DNA from: Limnoglobus roseus
GTDB taxonomy: Bacteria > Planctomycetota > Planctomycetia > Gemmatales > Gemmataceae
Length of the DNA stretch: 64,000 bases
NCBI RefSeq assembly: GCF_008254045.1
Contig: NZ_CP042425.1
Location: 3,100,001 to 3,164,000, forward strand
Direction of reading: 5' to 3'
Below are positions 14,716-24,453 of the stretch, in pieces (position 1 is the stretch's first letter; the number at the start of each line of letters is the position of its first letter). Under the pieces are notes generated by a model. That model had not been told where the DNA came from. It searched no databases and saw only the letters and a program-made list of their open reading frames with translations. The position numbers and the translations under genes are program-made.

Positions 14716-16287
14716 CTACGGGTGCTGCCCCCGCACCACGCCGCTCGGCACGATCACGGCCACATCCGCGAGTCCCCACGGCGTGCCGCCGACGAGTTTC
14801 TCCCACAGCGTTCGCGTCGGCCGGTCGAGGCTCAGCGACTCTTCCACCCGCAGCGATTCCGGCATCGCCTCGCGGAAGGCGTCGAACGAGTGCCGGTGCG
14901 TGAACAGGATCACCGTCCGCGGCCGGTGGTGCATCTCCACCATCAGTTGGTTCACGTCCTTGCTCCGCACCGCGTCGAAATCGGATCGCTGGGCGTAGAA
15001 CGCGACCGAGTCGCACCCCCGCGGGTACGTCACCACCGGCGTCACAGGATCGGCCACGAACTTCGCCACCAAGTCCGGCCGCCCGAACGGCGAGCGGGCC
15101 TTCGCGTACTCCGGGATCACAAAGCTGTTGGCCGCGAACAGGAGCAGCGCGAAGACCGTCACCAGCCCCTTCGTCGCGAGGCGCGTGTCCCACTTCGACC
15201 GGGTCACGTATTCGCCTAGCGCGAGGCAGAGGAACGGGAACGCCGGCAGGATGTACGTCGGCAGCTTCGACCCCGATACGCTGAAGAACGCCACGCACCA
15301 CAACCCCGCGAGCAGCCAGAAGCCGCCGGCCGCGGAACGGTTCTCGCCGTTGCCGAACAGCAGGTTGCGACCGTAAGCGACGAACAGCACCGTTCCCGGC
15401 AACAGGCCGCCGAGCAGAATCGGGGCGTAGTACCAGACGGGTTGTAGGTGGTCGAACGGCTGCACGAACCGCATCACGTTGTGTTCCCAGAAGAAGTACT
15501 TCAGGAACACCGGCTCGCGAAGGTAAATGGCGACGTACCAAGGCACGTTCACGCTGAGGACGATGCCGGCGAAGAGCGCGAGGTTCTTCCAACCGACGAC
15601 GAGCCGCGACGCCGAGAGGAAGCCAAAGGCGACGAGCGGCGGGAAGAGCAGGATTTCCGCGATCGGTCCTTTCGTCAGGAAGCCGAGACCGGACGCGACC
15701 GCCGAGGCAATCCACCAGCCGCGCTTCAGCCGCCCCGTTCGGACGGCCTCGAAGCCGCAGAGAACCGAGAGCGTCACGCACAGCGTCAGCAAGCCGTCGA
15801 GCAGCAGTAGCCGCGCGACGGCAAGGTATCCAGGGGCGACTGTAAGAAGCAAGGCCGCCCAGAACGCGGAGCGTTCGCCGAGCGACCGGCGACCGATGAA
15901 GTACACGGCCAGAATCGTGAGGTGCACGCACAATGCCGGCACCAGCCGGGCCGACGCTTCGCTGACGCCAAAGAGGGTGTAGCTGATCTTCACCAGCCAG
16001 TACATCAACGGCGGCTTGTCGAGGTACGGCTCGCCTTGCAGCGTCGGCACCACCCACTCGCCGCGATCGAGCATCTCCTTCGGAATTTGGGCGTACCGCC
16101 CCTCGTCCGGTTCCAGCAAGTGGAACGACCGCACAGGGTACAGCAGCACCGCAGGCAAGACCAGGATCAAGAGCAGCGACGCGAGTTTGACGCGGGAATC
16201 GACGACGGCCGTGCCGGGGAACAGGACCGTCCGCCACAGGTACGACAGCCACGCGGGCAGGGATCGGGGTGCGTCGGCCGTCGTCAT
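14716..16287 (-). CDS. Membrane glycosyltransferase, GT39/ArnT-like (PMT superfamily)
   Basis: This 523-residue protein has about 11-12 membrane helices and the GT-C acidic motif EPDEGRYAQIP near the first periplasmic loop (Asp61, Glu62), followed by LQGEPYLDKPPLMYWLV, the typical ArnT/GT39 signature. Such enzymes move a sugar from a polyprenyl-phosphate donor to lipid A or protein on the periplasmic side. A GGAGG lies just before the ATG at 16287. A palindromic repeat and smc lie upstream on the same strand. The acceptor is not predictable; GT83 assignment is an alternative. Confidence 0.85.
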   Translation of the reverse strand: MTTADAPRSLPAWLSYLWRTVLFPGTAVVDSRVKLASLLLILVLPAVLLYPVRSFHLLEPDEGRYAQIPKEMLDRGEWVVPTLQGEPYLDKPPLMYWLVKISYTLFGVSEASARLVPALCVHLTILAVYFIGRRSLGERSAFWAALLLTVAPGYLAVARLLLLDGLLTLCVTLSVLCGFEAVRTGRLKRGWWIASAVASGLGFLTKGPIAEILLFPPLVAFGFLSASRLVVGWKNLALFAGIVLSVNVPWYVAIYLREPVFLKYFFWEHNVMRFVQPFDHLQPVWYYAPILLGGLLPGTVLFVAYGRNLLFGNGENRSAAGGFWLLAGLWCVAFFSVSGSKLPTYILPAFPFLCLALGEYVTRSKWDTRLATKGLVTVFALLLFAANSFVIPEYAKARSPFGRPDLVAKFVADPVTPVVTYPRGCDSVAFYAQRSDFDAVRSKDVNQLMVEMHHRPRTVILFTHRHSFDAFREAMPESLRVEESLSLDRPTRTLWEKLVGGTPWGLADVAVIVPSGVVRGQHP

Positions 16288-16368
16288 GCGTCTCCTCCGG
16301 GGAATCGGGAGGAGGGTACGCCAACGGGAGGAAGGTCGTCAACGCGAAGTGAAAAGTCGAATACCGAT

Positions 16369-16475
16369 TTCACCACAGAGGGCACAGAGAACACAGAGGA
16401 AAAGCAGAAGGTTGGGTTTGGTCTTCTGAACAGTGTTCGGTTCTCCTCTGTGTTCTCTGTGCCCTCTGTGGTGAA
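16369..16475. repeat. CACAGAGG palindromic element, copy 1
   Basis: Perfect 32-base inverted repeats (16369-16400 and 16444-16475) begin TTCACCACAGAGG and flank a 43-base centre. Each arm itself holds short ACAGAG direct repeats. The centre (around 16414-16442) matches the complement of the centre of the element at 50904-51010 almost exactly, so the two are inverted copies of one mobile or dispersed element. It sits between smc and the GT39 gene. Confidence 0.9.
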
Positions 16476-16485
16476 TCGCCTTTAA

Positions 16486-19400
16486 CTATGCCGCAGCCTG
16501 CGGCTCGTCGGGCCAGTCGTCGATGCGGGTGGCGACCTGCTTGCTCACGCCGCTTTCCTGCATCGTCACGCCGTGGAGGACGTCGGCCATCGTCATCGTC
16601 CGCTTCTTGTGCGTGACGATGATGAACTGCGACTTCTCGCGGAACTCGTTGATGATGTCCGCCAACCGCCCCGTGTTTGCCTCGTCGAGGGCCGCGTCGA
16701 CTTCGTCCAACAGGCAGAACGGACTCGGCCGGCTGCGGAAGATCGCCAGCAGGAGGGCGATGGCCGTCAGCGTTTTCTCGCCGCCGGACATGAGCGAGAT
16801 GCTGCGGAGTTCCTTGCCCGGCGGGCGGGCCTGAATCTCGATGCCGGTTTCGAGGATGTCGGCCGGGTCTTCGAGAACGATGTCGGCCATACCGCCGCCG
16901 AACAGCTTGCGGAACAGTTCCTGGAAGTGGGCCGTCACCGCCTTCAGCGTCTCGGCGAACAACCGGCGGCTGTCGGTGTTGATCTGCTCGATGATCGCCA
17001 ACAGGGCCGTTTCGGTCGCGGTCACGTCCTCGTACTCTTCGCGGTACTTCTTCTCGCGGGCTTCCTCGGCGGCGAGTTGTTCGAGGGCTTCCAGGTTCAC
17101 GCTGCCGAGTTTCGTCAGTTTGCGCTTCAGGTCGTCGATCTCGTCCTGCATCTCGTCGAACGGCCGTTCGAGGTCCGGCGAATCCTGCTTCGCGAGTTCG
17201 GTCAACTCGATCTGATAGTCTTCGCGGAGGCGACCGGTGATGCCGTCGCGGCGGTTGACGAGGTCGCGGACGGTGAGTTCGTGCGCGTGGGCCTGGTCCT
17301 GCCGCTGCTTCCAGGCGTCGCGGACGGCCCGCAATTCCTCCTGCACGCGGTCGCGCTCAGCCCGCAGGCTCTCGCGCTTCGCGGACCACTCGGCTACGGC
17401 CTGCTGCCGCGTCTCTTTGTCGGTGTAAGCCTGGGCCGCCGCAGCCGTCGCCCGGAGCATTGCAAGCTGGCTGTCGAGGAGGCGGGATTGCAGCGTGCGC
17501 TCGGTCGAACTCAGGTTGATCGCGTCGATCTTCCGCTGCCGCGTCTCCGACTCCAGTTCCGCGCAACGGGATCGCAGGGCGGCGAGTTGCTGCTTCACCC
17601 GCGTGAGTGCCACCTGGGCGGCCGTGTTCTCGGCCTGTCGCGTCTCGCGGTTGGCCTCGGCCGCGCGAACCTGTTCGTCGGCCTGCGCGAGCCGTGTTCG
17701 CAGCTTCGCCGACTCTGCGTCCGCCTCCTCGGCGAATTGCTTCGCGTCCTGCCACGCCGTCTCGGCCCTCTGAAGATCCTTCGCGGACACCGCCGCCTCG
17801 CTCAGTGCGAGTTCGGCCTGCTCCGTCAAGCGTTCCCGCCGCTGTCGTTGGTCGGTGATGCGGTCGCGCAGCGTCCCGGCTTCCCCGGCGAGCGTCTGAA
17901 TCTCGGCGTCCCGGCCGCTGATGGGCGCGTCGAGCGCGTCGGCCTGGTGCCGGAGCTTCGACTGCTCCGTTTCGAGCGTGAGGAGGCGGGCCTCTTGGTT
18001 GGCGATCTGTTCTCGCAGTTCTCGCAGTTCGCTCTTCCGCGACACAATGCCGGCGTCCGTCCGCGGCGGGCCGACGGTGATCGTGCCGTCCGGCTCCAGC
18101 AGTTCGCCGTGTCGGGTGACGAAGCGGTGCTGAGGGTGCAACGGGCGAAGTTGCCGGGCGGTGGCGAGGTCGTCCACGATCAGGACGTTGCCGAGGAGTT
18201 GCCGGGGCAAGTCCGCGAAGTCGCAGGCGACGAGATCGGCCGCGGAAGGCTCGGAGGCACCGCCGGCCAGTTGTAGCGGAATGAAGCCGACGCGGCCGGG
18301 CAGGTTCGCGAATTGCTGAAGCACCTCGTCCACCGCCTCGCCGCGGACGACGAACCGCTGAGCCGCCTCGCCGAGGGCGATGTCGATGAGCGGGGCCACG
18401 TCCCGCGGCACGGTGAGCAGGTCGGCGACGAGCCCGAGGACCGCGGGTTGGGGCAGCTTTTCCAGCACCGACCGCACGCCGGCCCCGATGCCTTCGAGGC
18501 TGCGTTCGAGGTTCTCCAGTACGTCGGCCCGGCCGCGGAGGGCGCTGCGGAGTTCGCGGAGCGAGTCGAGTTCCGGCTGAATCGCGTCGGCCTGCCTTCG
18601 GAAGCCGGCCTGCCGGTCGTGCAACTCCGCGAGGCCGAGGCGGGCGGCGGCAAGGCGCTGTTGCACGTCGGCGTCCGACCGCGAGAGGTCGTCGAGCGCC
18701 TGGCCGATGGCGTTCGCCTCGGCGGTCTCGCGATCGGCTTTGGCCTTCATGCGGGTCAGTTCGCGCTGGAGGCGTTCGACCTGCGACTGGTTCATCTGGG
18801 CCGACGAATGAAACTGGGCCGCCCGGCCGACGACGGCGAACTGCTGCTCGCGGTCGGCCTGCGCTTGCCGTGTGAGTTCGGTGATGGTCGCCGTCACGAC
18901 GTTCAGTGCCGAGGCGGCGGCATCGGCGCGGTCTTGTTCCGCCTCCACCGTCGCGGCCGAGTCCGTGGCTTCGGCCGTCGCCTTCGCGAGTTCCGCCTCC
19001 AACCGCCGCAGGCGGATCGTCAGTTCGGCCCGCTGCTTGCCGAGGCGAAGGCTTTCGCCCTCCGCGTTCGCGAACTGCTCGCGGCCCGACTTCACCGCCG
19101 CTTCGAACTCGGCGATTTGTTGCCGCGCCTCGCCCAATCGCTTCTCCTGCACCCGCAGCGATTCGTCCGCCCGGCCGAGGTCCCATTCGAGCTTGCCGAC
19201 GGTCGTCTCGCCGGCGTCGGTCTGGGCCGTTGCGTCGGACACGGCCGCCCGCAGGTTGGCCAGCACGCCTTCCTGGTACGTCAGCGTCTCGGCCAGTTCC
19301 CGGTACTCGTGCAGGCCGACGCCGATCCGCAGGTCGCGAAGGCGGGCGTGGTGCTCCTGGTACTTCTGCGCCTTCGCGGCCTGCGCGGTGAGCTTTTGCA

Positions 19401-20001
19401 GGTTCTTTTCGAGTTCCTGCAGGATGTCGCGGACGCGATCGAGCTTCGCGTTCACGTCTTCGAGCTTACGGAGCGTGTCCATCTTGCGAACGCGGAAGCG
19501 ACTGATGCCGGCGGCCTCCTCGAAGATGTGCCGGCGGTCCTTCGTACTTGCGACGAGGAGCGCGTCCACGCGGCCCTGCTCGATGATGCTGTACGCCCCC
19601 TGGCCGGCCCCGCTGCCGAGGAACATTTCTTTGATGTCCTTCAGGCGGGCGAGCGTGCCGTTGACGAGGTACTCGCCCTGCCCGTCGCGGTAGACGCGGC
19701 GGGTGAGTTGAACCTCGTCGCCGTCGAAGTTGAGTTGCCGCTTGGCGTTGTCGAAGGTCATCGTCACCTCGGCCATGCCGAGGCTCTTGCGGGTGGACGA
19801 GCCGTTGAAGATGACGTCCGACATTTCGCCGCCGCGGAGCGACTTGGCCGATTGCTCGCCGAGAATCCACTTCACCGCGTCGACGATGTTCGACTTGCCG
19901 CTGCCGTTCGGCCCGACGACGGCGGTGACGCCCGGCGCGAAGTCGAACCGCGTCTTGTCCGCGAACGACTTGAAGCCGATGAGTTCCAACCGCTTCAGCA
20001 T
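16486..20001 (-). CDS. smc: Chromosome segregation protein SMC
   Basis: SMC is the condensin ATPase that loops and segregates chromosomes, working with ScpA and ScpB. The 1171-residue protein has Walker A GPNGSGKS (residues 30-37) in the N-terminal head, long coiled coils (about 165-495 and 650-990) and a hinge near 500-640 (LGLVADLLTVPRDVAPLIDIALG). The C-terminal head carries signature LMSGGEKTLTA and Walker B FCLLDEVDAALDEAN. The length is standard. The start at 20001 reads MLKRLELIGFKSFADKT, the family norm. No scpA or scpB lies in the window. Confidence 0.97.
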   Translation of the reverse strand: MLKRLELIGFKSFADKTRFDFAPGVTAVVGPNGSGKSNIVDAVKWILGEQSAKSLRGGEMSDVIFNGSSTRKSLGMAEVTMTFDNAKRQLNFDGDEVQLTRRVYRDGQGEYLVNGTLARLKDIKEMFLGSGAGQGAYSIIEQGRVDALLVASTKDRRHIFEEAAGISRFRVRKMDTLRKLEDVNAKLDRVRDILQELEKNLQKLTAQAAKAQKYQEHHARLRDLRIGVGLHEYRELAETLTYQEGVLANLRAAVSDATAQTDAGETTVGKLEWDLGRADESLRVQEKRLGEARQQIAEFEAAVKSGREQFANAEGESLRLGKQRAELTIRLRRLEAELAKATAEATDSAATVEAEQDRADAAASALNVVTATITELTRQAQADREQQFAVVGRAAQFHSSAQMNQSQVERLQRELTRMKAKADRETAEANAIGQALDDLSRSDADVQQRLAAARLGLAELHDRQAGFRRQADAIQPELDSLRELRSALRGRADVLENLERSLEGIGAGVRSVLEKLPQPAVLGLVADLLTVPRDVAPLIDIALGEAAQRFVVRGEAVDEVLQQFANLPGRVGFIPLQLAGGASEPSAADLVACDFADLPRQLLGNVLIVDDLATARQLRPLHPQHRFVTRHGELLEPDGTITVGPPRTDAGIVSRKSELRELREQIANQEARLLTLETEQSKLRHQADALDAPISGRDAEIQTLAGEAGTLRDRITDQRQRRERLTEQAELALSEAAVSAKDLQRAETAWQDAKQFAEEADAESAKLRTRLAQADEQVRAAEANRETRQAENTAAQVALTRVKQQLAALRSRCAELESETRQRKIDAINLSSTERTLQSRLLDSQLAMLRATAAAAQAYTDKETRQQAVAEWSAKRESLRAERDRVQEELRAVRDAWKQRQDQAHAHELTVRDLVNRRDGITGRLREDYQIELTELAKQDSPDLERPFDEMQDEIDDLKRKLTKLGSVNLEALEQLAAEEAREKKYREEYEDVTATETALLAIIEQINTDSRRLFAETLKAVTAHFQELFRKLFGGGMADIVLEDPADILETGIEIQARPPGKELRSISLMSGGEKTLTAIALLLAIFRSRPSPFCLLDEVDAALDEANTGRLADIINEFREKSQFIIVTHKKRTMTMADVLHGVTMQESGVSKQVATRIDDWPDEPQAAA

Positions 20002-20085
20002 GTGCCACCCCGACCGGCGAGACTACCAGAAATCATAGGGGTTCTGCAACAGGCGTGCGCGGAAAGTGAGACCGATGTTCGGCCG

Positions 20086-21579
20086 TCAGTAGTTCACCTG
20101 CATTTGGCACCGGAGGACGTCGCCGTGGAAGTTGCGGTACGACCGCTCGCCGGCATCCGCGACGGGGTCCAGACTGACGCCGTTGACGAAGCCGTACTCG
20201 ACGACCAGTTCCAACTCCTTTCGAATCTGCCACTCCACCCCGAGGTCGTACTCGTCGTGCGTCCCGTACGGCGAATTCGCGATGGACCGGTACCCGCCCC
20301 GGTAGTGTTGGTACCGGGTGAAGGGGATGAAGATGCCGGTCCGGGCCGTGTCGTACTTGTACATCGCCATGACGTATCCGCCCGAGAGCGACCGCCGCTC
20401 GACCGCCGTCTGGGCGTCGTTCAGCCCCGGCCCCTCGCCGACGTTCCATTCCGCCTGGAACCCGATCGGCTGCGGGTACCAGACGAACGACGCGGCCAAC
20501 CGCTCCTCGCGGATGCCCGGCGGGCCGACGCCGGCCGGCGTGACGGCGTCGCCCACGCCCAACGGGTGGATCGGCGTTCCCCGCGCGACGTACCGTCCGG
20601 CGAACCCCTGCAAACTCACCTCGACGGCCTGCCCGCTGGCCAGCAAAAACGGCCATGTCACCCGGGCGACCGCGTGCAAGCTGCGGTTCTGGTCGAGTTG
20701 CGACCCGCCTTCGCCGTCGTACACGCCGAACGCGAAGATGCCGTAGTTGCCCGTCCCCTTCAACCCGCCATCGACCAGGTCCTTGAGCAACTTCTGCTTT
20801 TCCACCGGCGTCCAGTAGTAGAAGACGCCCAGGTCCCGCTGGTTGGGACTGTCGCCGGAGTCGATGGCGTCGCTGCGGTCGAGCGGCACGCGGTTGCCGC
20901 TGGACTGCATTTCTTCGAACCCCCACGGGATCTTCGACTGGCCGACGCGGAGGCGGTTAACCTTGTCGTCGTCGAGCGAAATGTCGGCGTACAGGTCGCG
21001 GATCTGGGCGAAGTACGTGTTCGACGACCGGTCGTCCGGGCCGTTGGCGAAGTCCGACTGGAAGTACACGAGTACCCGCTCGCTGACGTCGGCCGAGAGG
21101 ATGAGCCGCGCTCGCCGGATGGAGAAGGTGCCCGTACGGTCGCCGATCGAGCGGTCGCCCAACAGGCTGGGCGGTGCGGAGTCCGGGGCGCGGCTGATCG
21201 CCCGGCCGTACCGGAACTGGCTATACCCGCGGATGGACAGTTTCTCGTACCAGTGCTTGCCACCTTCGCCGGGCTGGTGGAAGGAATCGAACAAGGAATC
21301 CGCTGCCTTGCCGTCCGGGTGGAACGAATCGTACAGGACGGACGAAGCGGGCAGCAGGCCGTCATCCGGAATAGGCGACGTCGGTGCGGGAACGCCGGTC
21401 GCTTTCTCCGGCGGCTTATCACTCGGCCTCGCCGCGGGGGCTTCCGGGGTCAACAGTACGGGTGCGTTCAGAACGACCGGCGTGGAATCCGGAGACTGGG
21501 CGTTCGCCGAAAGTAGGAGGCCGAAGTTCGCAAAGATGGCCGCGATCTGCGCCCACCCCCACCCTCGAAATTGAGCCAC
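20086..21579 (-). CDS. Outer-membrane porin, phosphate-selective OprO/OprP type
   Basis: This 497-residue protein has an N-terminal signal peptide (IFANFGLLLSANAQ), a Pro-rich spacer to about residue 75, then a beta-barrel. Family phrases are IRRARLILSADVSERVLVYF, RVGQSKIPWGFEEMQSS and LDRSDAI. Regular aromatic strands follow, ending in VNY, as expected for an outer-membrane barrel. It probably passes anions or other small solutes; phosphate selectivity is not shown by sequence alone. The start is GTG at 21579; no ATG precedes the signal peptide in frame. It lies 84 bases downstream of the divergently oriented smc start region. Confidence 0.8.
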   Translation of the reverse strand: MAQFRGWGWAQIAAIFANFGLLLSANAQSPDSTPVVLNAPVLLTPEAPAARPSDKPPEKATGVPAPTSPIPDDGLLPASSVLYDSFHPDGKAADSLFDSFHQPGEGGKHWYEKLSIRGYSQFRYGRAISRAPDSAPPSLLGDRSIGDRTGTFSIRRARLILSADVSERVLVYFQSDFANGPDDRSSNTYFAQIRDLYADISLDDDKVNRLRVGQSKIPWGFEEMQSSGNRVPLDRSDAIDSGDSPNQRDLGVFYYWTPVEKQKLLKDLVDGGLKGTGNYGIFAFGVYDGEGGSQLDQNRSLHAVARVTWPFLLASGQAVEVSLQGFAGRYVARGTPIHPLGVGDAVTPAGVGPPGIREERLAASFVWYPQPIGFQAEWNVGEGPGLNDAQTAVERRSLSGGYVMAMYKYDTARTGIFIPFTRYQHYRGGYRSIANSPYGTHDEYDLGVEWQIRKELELVVEYGFVNGVSLDPVADAGERSYRNFHGDVLRCQMQVNY

Positions 21580-21715
21580 GACTTACCCCCGAGGTCGTTA
21601 CCATCGGGGGCGTCTTTATCGTTTCTTCACAATCGACACAAGCCCCGTTTCGAACGGCACCTGAGCGAGTTGAACGAGGAGTCCCACCCACACCCACCCC
21701 GACGGGCGCGACCGC

Positions 21716-22729
21716 TCAGTCGAAATCGACCCAGTTCAGGGTAATCTTTCCGAAGTCGCGGGCGGCCAGCGCCTTCGCGGGAATCTGAATGTGCAGCCGG
21801 CACCCGGCCTGGTTGGTCAGTAGGATCAGGTGCCGCGACTGTTTCGACGGCGTCGGATCACCTCCACTCGTGCCCCGTGCGTAGCCGAATAAGTTGTTGA
21901 AGTTCAGCCTCCGGAGGTGGTCCACGAGCGGATCGCGGGCCTCCTCCGGAATAGCGTCCCACACCTCCTGCCATGGGCCGCTCGTGTCGGGCAGATCGAG
22001 CGTTTCAACGAAGGTCAGCCGTAATTCTTCGATCGTGTGATTCCCCTCGGTCAACGCTGTTGGTGGCTCGGTTCGCACCAACTTTGATGGGTCCGGGAAG
22101 AACACGGCCAGAGCGCCGACGGCGTCGGGGTTGTCATTCTCGATGTCCTGGAAGCAGAAAAACGACAACACGCCGGCGGCCGTCAGCTTAAGCACGCGAG
22201 CTACCTGCGAGTCGGCGATGTCCGCGAAGTTGAGCTGACAGAGAAACCCGGCGAGGCGATCGGTACCGCCGGTGTCGTCGTTGTAGATGGCTTGACAGTC
22301 GCCGCCCGGTGGCCACACGAAGTCAGTCGGCAGATCAGGGAGTCCACCGATCTTGCTCGCCCCGACCGGTAGCGCACGGCCGATGAAGTCCTCTCGCATC
22401 CGCAGGGCCGGACGCGCGAGCGGCAGCAGTTTCTTCTTGAGTTTGATGGCTTTATCGGGCGGTTGCTGGGCGTGGGCGATCGCCACCTGCTCGACGAGGC
22501 GGAAGCCGATCAGTTCCAGCCACTCCTCGGACAGCGTCCGCTTCGCCCGCGGGAATGAGATCAGCCACATTTCTTTCGCGGCGGCCACGTAGTCTCGCAG
22601 GAAGCCGGCCCGCTTGTCGTCGCGGTCTTCCAGCCAGTCGGCGTACACCAACTTCACCACGTCGTCGGCGAGATTGTCCACGACGGCCGCGAGCATGTCC
22701 GACTCACCGGGCAGCAGTTCCAGAGCCAT
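21716..22729 (-). CDS. DUF1963 protein with N-terminal TIGR02996-like companion motif
   Basis: This 337-residue protein starts with a short Gemmata-type companion motif (KLVYADWLEDRDDKRAGFLR). From about residue 115 it has a DUF1963 (YwqG-like) domain: SKIGGLPDLPTDFVWP, FLCQLNFADIA and LSFFCFQDIE. DUF1963 proteins are widespread and uncharacterised. Its ATG lies three bases after the GT2 stop codon, so the two are probably translated from one mRNA. The companion motif is nearly restricted to Gemmataceae-like planctomycetes and is one of the best taxonomic markers in the window. Confidence 0.8.
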   Translation of the reverse strand: MALELLPGESDMLAAVVDNLADDVVKLVYADWLEDRDDKRAGFLRDYVAAAKEMWLISFPRAKRTLSEEWLELIGFRLVEQVAIAHAQQPPDKAIKLKKKLLPLARPALRMREDFIGRALPVGASKIGGLPDLPTDFVWPPGGDCQAIYNDDTGGTDRLAGFLCQLNFADIADSQVARVLKLTAAGVLSFFCFQDIENDNPDAVGALAVFFPDPSKLVRTEPPTALTEGNHTIEELRLTFVETLDLPDTSGPWQEVWDAIPEEARDPLVDHLRRLNFNNLFGYARGTSGGDPTPSKQSRHLILLTNQAGCRLHIQIPAKALAARDFGKITLNWVDFD

Positions 22730-22732
22730 CGC

Positions 22733-23626
22733 TCAATCCCGCAGTTTGAAGCGGACGATGCACCACAGGGCGTTGAAGGCGTCCTTCAGGCCGATCTTCT
22801 TCCCCTCGGCGTAAGTCCGGCCGCTGTAGCTGATCGGCACCTCGTACACCCGCCACTTGAACTGCCCTTTCACCTTCCGGGCGACCTTCGCCGTCACCTC
22901 CGGCTCGAAGCCGAAGCGGTCGGACTTCAACGGCATGTTCTGGATCACCTCCCGCTTGAAGACCTTGTAGCACGTCTCCATGTCGGTTAGGTTCAGGTCG
23001 GTGAAGATGTTCGACAGCATCGTCAGGCCCTTGTTGGCCAGCGAGTGCCAGAAGTACAGGACGCGGTGCTTCTCGCCGATGAACCGGCTGCCGAAGACCA
23101 CGTCGGCCTGGCCGTCGAGGATCGGCTGAATGAGCTTCGGGTACTCGGCCGGGTCGTACTCCCAGTCGGCGTCCTGCACGATGATACAGTCGCCGGTGCA
23201 GTGCTTGAAGCCTTCGCGGAGGGCAGCCCCCTTGCCCTGGTTCACTGGTTGGTGGAACACGCGGACGTTGTCGTAGTCGCGCACGAGTTTGTCGAGGATG
23301 GCCGGCGTGCCGTCGGTGCTCTTGTCGTTGACGAGGATCAGTTCCTTCGGCATCGGCACGGCCTGCACCCGTTTCACGAGGCCTTCGAGCCACCGCTCCT
23401 CGTTGTACACGGGGATGACGACGGACAGCTTCCAACCGGGCGGGAACGGGTAGAGGCCGACCTGCCGGCACGCGGACGCGCCGAGGAGTTTTTCGAGGAA
23501 GGCGATGCGGTCGTTGTGCGGAGCGGCCGCGAGATGGTCGGCAACGGCTTGCAGGTCCACGTTCGGGGGCATGCGAGAATCCCCGATGTTTTTCAGGGCG
23601 AATCCGTTTGCGGTCGTCGAAGACAT
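22733..23626 (-). CDS. Family 2 glycosyltransferase, dolichyl-phosphate mannose synthase-like
   Basis: This 297-residue GT-A glycosyltransferase has the donor-binding start LSVVIPVYNEERWLEGLV (from about residue 68), NDKSTDGT, and a metal-binding DAD in VQDADWEYDPAEYP. FGSRFIG and ETCYKVFKREV match DPM1-like enzymes, which load a sugar onto polyprenyl phosphate at the cytoplasmic face. No membrane helix is present at the C-terminus. The ATG at 23626 has an AGGAGGT upstream. It could supply the lipid-linked donor used by GT-C enzymes such as the GT39 or GT87 proteins in this window, which is inference. Confidence 0.88.
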   Translation of the reverse strand: MSSTTANGFALKNIGDSRMPPNVDLQAVADHLAAAPHNDRIAFLEKLLGASACRQVGLYPFPPGWKLSVVIPVYNEERWLEGLVKRVQAVPMPKELILVNDKSTDGTPAILDKLVRDYDNVRVFHQPVNQGKGAALREGFKHCTGDCIIVQDADWEYDPAEYPKLIQPILDGQADVVFGSRFIGEKHRVLYFWHSLANKGLTMLSNIFTDLNLTDMETCYKVFKREVIQNMPLKSDRFGFEPEVTAKVARKVKGQFKWRVYEVPISYSGRTYAEGKKIGLKDAFNALWCIVRFKLRD

Positions 23627-23764
23627 CAGCAGCCCACCTCCTGTGTGCGAATCGGCCCGGTGCGATTGAGGGAGTTTATGCAAAGTGCAACGGCCGTGGC
23701 AACCCGAAGCCGGCGATTGACCCCGTCGGTCGGCGGTCGGTAAGATGGCGACAGGAGGTGAACG

Positions 23765-24022
23765 ATGGAAACTGTGAACGAACCCGAAGTGACCCCTCCC
23801 GTCGTCGAACCGGCTGGAGCTGATCCGCTGACGCTCGCGATCCAGCGAATGAACTCCCGGACGCCGGAGCAAATCCTGGCCGACCGCGAGCGGATTCTTG
23901 CTAAGAGTCGGCCGCCGCGACCACTCCCGGAAGGTAAAACGTTGGAGGATGTCGTGTGCGGCACGTGGCCCGGCGACGAGACGGACGAGGAAATCCTCGA
24001 AATGTTGGAGCGGTTGTCGTAA
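23765..24022 (+). CDS. Probable antitoxin-like small protein upstream of a PIN-domain gene
   Basis: This 85-residue acidic protein ends in GDETDEEILEMLERLS and has a central basic helix (SRTPEQILADRERILAK). A strong AGGAGGTG lies five bases before the ATG. It is followed directly by a PIN-domain gene, whose GTG start touches its stop codon, which is the usual antitoxin-toxin order. I recognise no DNA-binding fold with certainty. Its assignment rests on context and resemblance to small planctomycete antitoxin-like proteins. Confidence 0.6.
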   Translation: METVNEPEVTPPVVEPAGADPLTLAIQRMNSRTPEQILADRERILAKSRPPRPLPEGKTLEDVVCGTWPGDETDEEILEMLERLS

Positions 24023-24453
24023 GTGAGCACGCTTTATCTGCCCGATACCACATCCTCGTGCATTTCGTGCGAGACAGTCCGGTTTGGACGCGAATGCGGG
24101 AAGAGTATCAACTCCTGCTCATTGAGCCCAAGCCGGGGATTTGCGTAGTCACGGTCGGGGAATTGCGTTCTCTGGCGTATCAGTGGGCCTGGGAAGGAAC
24201 CAAGCGCTCTCAAATGGAGTTCGCTCTCGGTTACTTCGAAATAGTGGATGTCAACGATCCGCGTGTACTCGAATACTATGCCGTGATGGATTCCACCCTC
24301 GAACGCCAGGGTCAGTCACTCGGCAAGAACGACCTGTGGATTGCCGCGGCCACCAAAGCCACGGGGGCTCGCCTCTTGACCACCGATCGCGACTTCGACC
24401 GCCTCTCGCCCACATTCCTCGACCGCGACTGGATCGATCCCAACACGCGCTAA
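24023..24453 (+). pseudogene. PIN-domain toxin (VapC-like) with a one-base frameshift
   Basis: From GTG 24023 the frame reads MSTLYLPDT, then is lost at about 24050. Adding one A there (ACCACATC to ACCAACATC) restores DTNILVHFVRDSPVW and the rest of the PIN domain to 24453. Downstream acidic motifs are intact: TVGELRSLA, GKNDLWIAAAT and LTTDRDFDRL. PIN toxins cleave RNA using these acidic residues with Mg. The break falls on the first catalytic motif, so the product as written would be inactive unless frameshifting or a later start applies. A sequencing error is the main alternative. The last four bases overlap the convergent cupin gene. Confidence 0.75.

Noticed and set aside
14354..16342. 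662-codon minus-strand frame overlapping GT39
   Set aside because: The GT39 protein in another frame has membrane helices and the GT-C acidic motif; this frame is Arg/Ala/Gly-rich with none.
18313..21516. Very long open frame on the plus strand opposite smc and the porin gene
   Set aside because: It is antisense to two clear genes, has no recognisable domain and arises from GC-rich codon use. The SMC and porin frames explain the region.
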